From Ceriagrion tenellum (Eukaryota; Arthropoda; Insecta; Odonata; Coenagrionidae), in assembly GCA_963169105.1 (NCBI GenBank), contig OY720644.1:5601001-5665000 (forward strand): a DNA stretch of 64,000 nucleotides, in the 5' to 3' direction. Below, piece by piece: positions 56,992-64,000 of the stretch. Under the pieces are notes generated by a model. That model saw nothing but the letters and a program-made list of their open reading frames with translations. It did not search any database and was not told the origin of the DNA. The translations under genes were made by a program, and so were the position numbers. Position 1 is the stretch's first letter. Every line of letters starts with the position of its first letter.

Positions 56992-59900
56992 ATGCGCAGT
57001 CTGACTTTAAATATTGCCAGGATTTCAAACCCGATCAAAGTAAAACTCCTCTCGTCCTTTATCCAAAATTTGAAGCCTGATATCGTCTTGCTACAGGAGA
57101 CGACTTTTGATTTTGTCTGGCCGGACCCAAACTTTCAGATATTTTCTAATAACCTAGGGACTAACCTAGGTGTTGTCACACTTGTCCACAATAATATCTC
57201 CTGTCACCACATCCGGCGTCACCCCTCAGGACGTATTTTATCACTCGTTGCCGCAGGAACCCATTTTATCAATGTTTAAGCCCCATCCGGGGAAGGAAAT
57301 AGACATGCAAGTGACCGTTTTTTCGAAGACGATCTTCTGTCATACTTAACAACCTTCACTGGGAAGGCTGTAATGGGGGGAGATTTCAATTCGATATACA
57401 GACGCGAAGACTCGGACACGAACCGCGAAAAAATCACTTACCGGCCGAGCCGCTCTCTCGCGCGGCTCATCCAAAGCACGCGTGCCTCTGACGCCTCTCT
57501 CCTTCCCGACGCCCGCCCCGCCCCTTTCACGAGAGCAGGACGCAAGTCTCGCACTCGAATTGACTATTTCTTCCTTTCCTCTTCCATCAAACCCCTATTC
57601 ATTTCTATCCAAACTCTGCCTGTAAGCACCTCGGATCACTGCGCTCTAGTGCTCGACCTTAACCTCACTGATACGCCTTGCACTGCCCGGCATCCCCCCT
57701 CTCCATATTGGAGAATGGATGTAGGCATCCTTGGGGAAGAAAACATTCGATTAGCCATTGGAGATCGAATCACAGGCCTAATATCCTCCATCCGCCCCAT
57801 GACAGACATCACGAATTGGTGGGAAAAGGTCTTCAAACCTAAAATAGCGAGTTACATAAAGAAACTACAGAGGCAAAGGTCGAAGGAGATCAATTTCACA
57901 CTCTTTTTTTATAGAAGTGCATTGAATGACCTGATGCAAACACCAGAAAAACATGCTACCTTTCAAAAACTTGCTACGTCATTGAAAACTGCTATTTTTA
58001 ATTTAGAACTAAGAAAATATGCCCCACGGTGCTGGCAGCGGGAATTAAACCCCGACACATGGGGTCCCCTTACACTTGCTGACCTCCAACGCACTGTAAG
58101 ATTACAATAAACCCAGACACACTCGCCTCGCCTCTCAAACAACTAAGATGGCCTTCTCCGGGAAGCCACCGCACACCTCACGAACACCTTCCAACGCTAC
58201 CCCCCTTGGAGTGAAGCCGACATGCCCCCTTTGCCAAATCTTCCAACCCTCCCGCTCGAAGCGCAAGACACACTCACCGGCGGCATCGCTGAGGAGGAGC
58301 TCGATGCCGTAATAAAATCGCTACCAAAAGGAAAAGCCCCAGGTATGGATGGACTACCCTTTGAATTCTATGTAACTTTTTGGAATATACTAGGGAAAAC
58401 ATTAAAAAATGTTCTCAATCAGTCATTGACTGATAGAACTTTGACTCCGAGCCAAAGATGCGCCGTCATTAGCCTCCTTCCAAAGTCAGGGCGCCCAAAA
58501 TCATTCCTCGACTACAGGCCGATAGCGCTCCTCAACAGCGACTATAAAATATTGGCGCATGTGCTTAAAAACCGCATGATCGAAGTTACGGACCTTGTTT
58601 TGTCTCCGTTACAATTTGCTATCTCAAGGCAACGAAACATAATAGATGCCACCTTACTCATTCGAGACATAATTCTATCCGCATCCGAAATGGAAAAAGA
58701 CCCTTGCTCCATACTTGCTGTAGACCTCAAGAAGGCCTTTGATTTTGTTCGCGTTCCATATATTATTGAAATTATGAAACGCATGCTCTTTCCTAATAAA
58801 TTCATTGGGTTCATCAGCACCCTATATTCAAACGTGAATGCCAGAATTAAAATAAACAATGCCCTCACCCCGGTCGTTGAAATAAAGAATTCCGTGAGAC
58901 AGGGTTGTCCGCTATCTATGCTATTATTCGCCATTGCGATGGACCCGGTTATTCGCACACTAGAAGCAGCGAACATTGGCATCACGTGTGGAGGTTTTCG
59001 TCATACAGCTATTCTATATGCTGATGACATCAGCATATTAGTAAATTCAGACGAGCAGCTGGTGACTGCAAAAGAGATTATTCAAAGATATCAATCCGGC
59101 GGGTTAATCATCAATGAGAAAAAATCAAAATTCCTCCATATCAGCGGGCCACGACCAGTATTGCCAGCACCCTGGGCGGAGGTGTCTCCATTTGTGAAGA
59201 TATTAGGCCTATGGTGGGGCGCTAATCCAGAAGATATGCTTACTCGAACTGGGAAGTGGTGGAGCGGGCCGTGCGTCAAGGAGTGGGGATGTACACACTC
59301 AGCTCGCTGCCTCTCACGGGCCGTGTCCGCGCAGTTGAGCAGGTGATAACGCCCAAGATATGGTATACGGCTCACGTTTGGCCCCTCCCTAGCAAGACTC
59401 ATGCCATCATAGTAAAATCTACGAACGCTATGATTTGGTATAAACATATGCGGAAGGTCTCCCGCTCGCAGCTCTACGGTCCGTTTGATCGCGGAGGGCT
59501 AAAATTGACGGACGTAGCGTTAAAATGCGATATACTGCTAGCGAAAACACACGTACGAATTCTCGCGGGATCGGACAATCCGAGGAAAACCTTAATGAAA
59601 AATGCATGGGCAAAAGCTGATAATCTCATTACTTTCCGAAAAGCCTCTACAAACATTAAAAAGTTAGTTGAAATTCTTCGTGCGGGGGAATCATTTACTA
59701 CGAAAATTATTTACGAGAGAGCACTGGGAATTAAATACCCGCACTTTACTCGTCCACCGTCTAATTCGTGGCGGAACTGGGCTGATAGTGGGAAAGATGC
59801 TAGACTCATTAGTACGATGTACTGCGTGATAGCCGACCTGTTGCCTATAAGACAACACCTCCACCGTATGCGTCTTGCCGCATCCCCAAACTGCCCTTTT

Positions 59901-60230
59901 TGTGGGCAAGAGGACACCAACAGCCATCATATTCTTGGCTGCAATGAACCCCCTATGGAATGGCTAGTCTTAAGGAGGATCCTCAGAACATGGGACACTT
60001 TCGGTGCCGGTCCAGATAGTGACGATAGGCTTATTTCCCTAAATTTTCGACTTTTCCCTTCCTATAAAAACAAAATCCTCTCCACATTGATATCCAAATT
60101 TGTTTATCTAAGACTGCATGGTGGGGATGTGGGCGGGGGTCTCTCAATGCTGCTCAGCAACCTTCCCCTCCGCGACGCTCCACCGTCTACACGACCCTGG
60201 CTCCTAAGACTCTTGAAGGCGAGGGAGTGA
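56992..60230 (+). pseudogene. Tx1-type LINE ORF2: endonuclease-RT, three stops and a frameshift
   Basis: Starts ATG 56992 (MRSLTLNIARISNPIKV). The APE endonuclease has LLQETTFD (catalytic Glu), MGGDFNSIY (57373 on), RIDYFFLS and STSDHCALVLDL. RT starts near 58280 with KGKAPGMDGLPFEFY, DYRPIALLNSDYKI, VDLKKAFDFV (motif A), RQGCPLSMLLFAIAMDP and intact YADDISIL. The C-terminal CPFCGQEDTNSHH-ILGC is a CCHC-type knuckle common in this group. In-frame TAA codons lie at 57277-57279, 58108-58110 and 58144-58146. A one-base shift near 59237-59250 moves the reading to the frame 59256-60230. Inactive but recently intact. Confidence 0.85.
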
Positions 60231-60478
60231 GTGAAGTGACTGGACGTCGCCCTGATTGCTCGACGTACTCTTGATGTGGGAGCACACCAGGGCAGTGACA
60301 GCTGTATGCAGAGAGGACCTTGAGCTATAGACTACCGAAAGGCAACAGCACTCTTCAAAATGTTCTAATTGTTCTAACGTTTCTTTTTTTAAATGGTTTT
60401 TTTTTTGTCTTTAAAAATATCCAAATGAACTTTGAAATAACTCTGTACATCCATCTTGAAAATAAATGCAATTTAATC

Positions 60479-60640
60479 GTAGCTTGACTGTCTAAAGCAC
60501 TCGGCCGTGAATCGAGGAATTCGGGTTCGAATCCCGGACAAGGCGGATGATTTTTTCTCGGTGGAAATTCGCACATGTGTGCAATGCGGGTGACTCCGTA
60601 ATAGTGGAACTCCGTGGCTAGTCCCGGATTGCTTTAAATT
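60479..60640 (+). mobile_element. tRNA-derived sequence (SINE) continuing after the LINE
   Basis: Starts with the duplicated GTAGCTT, then the D-arm and anticodon-arm-like region, B box GGTTCGAATCC (60524-60534) within a 5-bp T-stem, and ACAAGGC, which partly pairs with GCCTCGG in the 5' flank at 55345-55351. Downstream TGGAAATTCGCACATGTGTG belongs to the SINE body. With 55339-55350 it makes one tRNA-like unit split in the A-box region. Confidence 0.7.
60524..60534 (+). promoter_or_regulatory. RNA polymerase III B box
   Basis: GGTTCGAATCC, an exact match to the B-box consensus. The A box of the same unit was split by the LINE insertion. Confidence 0.65.
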
Positions 60641-61013
60641 TGTCAAATATAAACGTATACTTTTTTTATGTTCTTAGTGGACCAAGTGGTTCATAGAACA
60701 ATAAATATTTCCTTATCTTTTTTTTCCCCACAGATACACATTAACGCTTACGAGCTGACGCACTCATTTTGCCATTTTACGACACTCGATATCGACAACT
60801 CACTTAAAATCAGCATTAAATATCCTCTTTATAATGCACTGGTCTACGAGCGTTGTTTTTTATTACCGCCAAGCAAATTGGGAAAATGACATCAGCCGAG
60901 AGAGGTACATTAGTCACCATACAGGTGATTGCTGAGTCTGCTAATGGAAATGGCGATCCACCCTTCTTCATGTTTCCGAGGGTGAATTTGAGATTGAGCA
61001 TTTTCTACGAGGG
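60641..61013. other. No gene recognised
   Basis: Unassigned AT-rich sequence between the SINE and a MITE; small frames on both strands at 60668-61101 have no recognised domain. Confidence 0.5.
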
Positions 61014-61550
61014 GCAAGGCAGTTTGAGCGAAATATCATTTTACTTAGAAATCCATGAATTTGGTCTCATTTTAAAGAATAATATCTCACCTATCCAATG
61101 ACACCCAAAATTCTACCCCTTAAAATATCCCAGTCCTTTTACATGGGAGATGGAACGTGTGTGCACTCCAGAGAGACATTATCTACAAAATGAGGTACTT
61201 CTAACACTTAAATGTCTAAAAAAAAACTAACAGCGTGTAGTTTGTATGTTTTCTCAACTATTTTTGAAAATTAATCATATTGTCACCGCAGTAGGTTCTT
61301 GGATATCACAAAATACCTTCCGTTTTGAATGAATTTCAAACGCACCGCGCGAAAAAAATGAGTCAAGTTAAAGACTTATTTAGATATTTTCATTTAAATA
61401 CTTACAATTTCTGTCATATAAACCTATATAATAGCACCATTAATAATGCAAAAATTAATTCAAGTGTCCTACAGCTGGTGAAATAAAAACGTATAATTCG
61501 AATATGGTCTCTATTATGACTAGGGAACTATCTCGCTCGGACTACCTTAA
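61014..61550 (-). mobile_element. TTAA-MITE copy 7, near complete, reverse orientation
   Basis: Minus strand: TTAA (61547-61550), GGTAGTCCGAGCGAGATAG, whole interior, and the other end GGCAGTTTGAGCG at 61018 preceded by GCAA instead of TTAA. The small + frame 60853-61101 runs into it and is not a gene. Confidence 0.85.
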
Positions 61551-61937
61551 ATATACTGTGGGCAGTTTTATAAATTAGAAAATAATACTCGCTCGGGTCT
61601 TGAATTCAGGACTCTCATCACAATCGACATCAGGCTCTAGCAAACAAAAATCTCACGGCATCAAGACCCACCAAGGAGATTTGATAAAAAGTGTTTCAAC
61701 GTTGGGTACTGCAGTCCTGATTACTGAATTAAACTATGACGTCCCACTACATCTCGACAGACATGTTCGTGTATAGTTCACTTTGCCAATAAAAGGTTAT
61801 ATATCTGTGACGTATATGTCATGAATGTTTATTCGCAACTCACGAGTACCAATCAGCTGTCTAAGAATACTTGTCATTCTTGGTAGGTCATAATGAACTG
61901 AATTCCCAAGTACAAACTTATTTTTATTTTATTACTA
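61551..61937. other. No gene recognised
   Basis: Nothing recognised. Confidence 0.5.
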
Positions 61938-62480
61938 GCTAAAGGTACCCGTTGAAACTCAACGGGTGTGAAAAACATTAAATTATTTCATACTATCGAT
62001 AGCAATCGAAATATATCGATATATATCGCACACAATGTATTTCTCATGGATTATATGAATTCTTCTATTTCAATTGATAAGTTCTGGGCCTATATTCACC
62101 ATATATACATATGAGGTTCGGCTTCAACAATGATATCGGTCGTCAAGGGGACAGCGTACCAAAAGCGATGAATTTTCAGCAATTGTATTATCCAAATTTG
62201 AAGTGAATCAGTTGAAAAACAAATCGATTGCAAGAGTAAGAAGGTTTATTTATTTTTACTTCCATTGATCTTTGTCGTGACTTTGTATGACTATTATTAC
62301 TCATTCAAATATGCAAAAGGAAAAATGTAGTCATGCCAGAGAAACGAACTTTACATGTATTTCTTATGGAAACACTTTTACTCGTCTGGGGTCGAACCGG
62401 AGACCACGAGGTAAACAAAAAGTAGCCATAAACCTTCCGATTGACATAGGGAATGATGTTACAAAGTTTTACGTCATTCC
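61938..62480 (-). mobile_element. Probable tRNA-derived SINE
   Basis: Minus strand: a possible A box within TATGGCTACTTTTTG (about 62437-62423), and a B-box-like GGTTCGACCCC (62398-62388) at typical spacing. The other end has the perfect small hairpin ACCCGTTGA-AACTCAACGGGT region (61947-61968). Ends are not defined by a target duplication. Confidence 0.4.
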
Positions 62481-62570
62481 GTGCAGTGGCTTGGTATTTA
62501 TAAGTGACCGAACAGTCACAATTTCTTTTTTATACATAAGATTATTTTTTTCACAAGCAGCAGCTTAGTG

Positions 62571-63389
62571 ATCCTCAGGATGCAGCTCACCTTATACATC
62601 CGATAATAATACGCGTATTTCCCACGCGTATCTTCTCGCCTCATTTGTTTCATCCTACTCCAATCAGTTCGCGTGATCCATGACACAATATTCTCCCTTT
62701 CCTGAAATTCCTCGTCTCCAACTCCTCATCCTTCTCTTCCGCCTCTTTTCCTTTCTCTCCGCTCTTTCCTTCCCACAATCACCCGCTCTCGATAACCCCG
62801 ACGGGAAAGGGAACTTATGACGGAATAGAGTCGAACGACAAATGCAGGGACGGGCAGGGCCGGGGCGGTCGCGAATATCGAGTTATGGGCTGAGGTGGCC
62901 AGGGGGCGGAGAGGGGGCAGGGGTGGGAGGCTGGTTTGGTCTGTCAGTCGCTGTTGTCGGGGCGAAGGGTTTGGAGCCGAGCGTCGGAAAGGTCGGATAA
63001 ATATTCATTTGTAGTCCTTTGCGACGTGCAGCTCAACTCGCGGGTAACTCGACTCCCTGGTCGTTCGTGTGCGAAGGATTTGAGTCGAGGTCGAAGCGGG
63101 GCGGGGGTCACGTGGTCAGTCCGGCTGTTTGTTTGTTTGTTTGTGCGTGCGTAGTGATGGACGGGACTCCGGGTGTCCAGCTGTCCACCCCTCCACCTCC
63201 GACACCTTTCGGCCAGTCCACCACCCACCGTGGTCCCACACTCACTTCCACGGACTTCCCCACTCATTCCTCCACTATCATGCACTGCCCTTTTAATGTC
63301 GAGTGAGGCGAATTCCGCGCATGCCCCTACAATCGTCTCAACTGATGCGTTACTTTTTTCTACAGATTCAGGCGAGATATTGTGGAAGT
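62571..63389. other. No gene called; GC-rich, CpG-containing segment
   Basis: 62800-63300 is the most GC- and CpG-rich non-element stretch here, with TCAGTC near 62945 (initiator-like) and a GTTT repeat at 63127-63143. It could be a host promoter or first exon. The overlapping frames on both strands (such as 62944-63396 minus) have no recognised domain. Confidence 0.3.
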
Positions 63390-63585
63390 TCGTCATATTA
63401 AACCAGAAACAATAATTGCACTATTCCACAGGGTATTTATTACGTACGACGCATTTCAACTTACAGAGCCATCATACCCGAATGTGGTCCTGTACCTGAT
63501 GATGGCTCTGTGAGTTGAAACGCGTCGTACGCAATAAATACCCTGTGGAATAGCGCAATTGTTGTTTCTGTTTTAAAATGATACG
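63390..63585 (+). repeat. PLE terminal-repeat hairpin
   Basis: Inverted repeat with arms of about 88 bp (63390-63478 and 63493-63585) and a short centre. Each arm is a PLE terminal-repeat piece with AATAAATACCCTGTGGAATAG. The right arm holds a complete hammerhead core; the left arm holds a mutated one on the other strand. No PLE coding sequence lies nearby. Confidence 0.75.
63492..63530 (+). ncRNA. Hammerhead ribozyme, type I, in PLE terminal repeat
   Basis: All conserved pieces in order: stem I GTAC (63492-63495); core CTGATGA (63496-63502); stem II GGCTC/GAGTT around a TGT loop (63504-63516, with U63503 left unpaired); GAAA (63517-63520); a minimal stem III (A-C with G-U around GC); cleavage triplet GTC (63524-63526); and GTAC (63527-63530) closing stem I. 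Self-cleavage would fall after C63526. Such minimal hammerheads are known in PLE terminal repeats. Activity here is inference; the very short stem III often implies dimeric folding. Confidence 0.65.
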
Positions 63586-64000
63586 TCATTTCCCGATGCG
63601 TAGCGTTAGATACAACTGAGTGTCTAAAAAAAAGGCAATGAAAGTGAACGAAAAGAAATATTTTTCATTGCAACCATCATTTCTTAATTATAACAGGGAA
63701 AAAAACCAATCCCGAGAATTTTGGTCTGGAAAAGGGTAAAATAAGATCCACCGTGAAATGAACATGTGAATGAAACAGAACAAGTAAAAACAAGCACTGA
63801 AGTCATGTTTAACGTCTAAAACAAATGCTTTCTTTCATGACCAGCCTATTAAAAGCCGAGAATAAGCCATTGCCAGACGGCGTCAAATGACGCATTTCTG
63901 CCGCCATATGCGTCACATTCAACGCCATTTTCATTTAACGAATGAATGATGACTTAAGTTCCGAAACTTTTTGTTAAAAACTAAAAGAAGACGACTGGCT

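Larger units (their letters stand above)
55358..60478 (+). mobile_element. Tx1/L1-type non-LTR retrotransposon, near full length
   Basis: About 5.1 kb: GC-rich 5' UTR (55358-55483), ORF1 with zinc knuckle, 20-bp spacer, ORF2 with APE endonuclease, RT and C-terminal CCHC, and a ~250-bp 3' UTR without poly(A). Flanked by 7-bp GTAGCTT. The RT words RQGCPLSMLLFAIAMDP and YADDISIL and the RRM-like plus CCHC ORF1 are characteristic of the L1/Tx1 group, several lineages of which are target-specific. ORF1 is intact; ORF2 has three stops and one frameshift. Confidence 0.85.

Noticed and set aside
60479..60552. Functional tRNA gene
   Set aside because: The unit is split by the LINE, acceptor pairing is incomplete and SINE body sequence follows, so it is tRNA-derived, not a working tRNA.

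Overview
This 64-kb window looks like intergenic or intronic DNA from a large, repeat-rich animal genome, most likely an arthropod. The grounds are the mix of mobile elements: CR1/Jockey-type LINEs, RTE-like LINEs, a Tx1/L1-type LINE, Penelope-like elements (PLEs), Tc1/mariner and hAT-like DNA elements, TTAA-flanked MITEs and tRNA-derived SINEs, in an AT-rich background with purine-rich tracts. I could not identify the species. I found no host protein-coding gene and no rRNA, functional tRNA, CRISPR or bacterial-type operon. Nearly every long open frame is a retroelement fragment or a chance ORF.

Layout. 1-8.8 kb: a MITE, LINE-A fragments on both strands, a TATA-containing repeat, a PLE-derived hairpin, and an RTE-like LINE (LINE-D) with a LINE-A copy inside it and a ~490-bp inversion spanning both. 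8.8-11.6 kb: LINE-B, whose ORF1 has an SGNH-esterase-like domain and whose ORF2 keeps endonuclease and partial RT. 11.7-16.1 kb: a truncated MITE, an old LINE (LINE-E) split by a 5'-truncated LINE (LINE-F) with an intact 311-codon frame, and a LINE-C 3' end. 16.5-23.5 kb: a hAT-like element, a LINE-D 3' end, a MITE next to a deleted mariner-like transposon, and a second MITE type. 25-35 kb: more LINE-A, RTE-like and LINE-B fragments. 35.7-37.6 kb: a SINE with target duplication and an 807-bp solo LTR with a 4-bp duplication. 39-48.5 kb: RTE-like 3' ends, a PLE with GIY-YIG remnant and hammerhead-like terminus, LINE-A copies, a MITE, and a second hAT-like element with a nested SINE. 51-55 kb: a second PLE, an (AT)n microsatellite, a truncated MITE and the second copy of the TATA-containing repeat. 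55.35-60.48 kb: a nearly full-length Tx1/L1-type LINE inserted in the A-box region of a tRNA-derived sequence. 61-64 kb: a MITE, a probable SINE and a PLE terminal hairpin with a well-formed hammerhead ribozyme core.

The genes do not work together as a pathway; they form a stratified record of insertions. The items most worth follow-up are the Tx1-like insertion in tRNA-like DNA, the hammerhead-bearing PLE termini, the inversion that realigns two LINEs at once, and the 3' hairpin shared by three LINE families.
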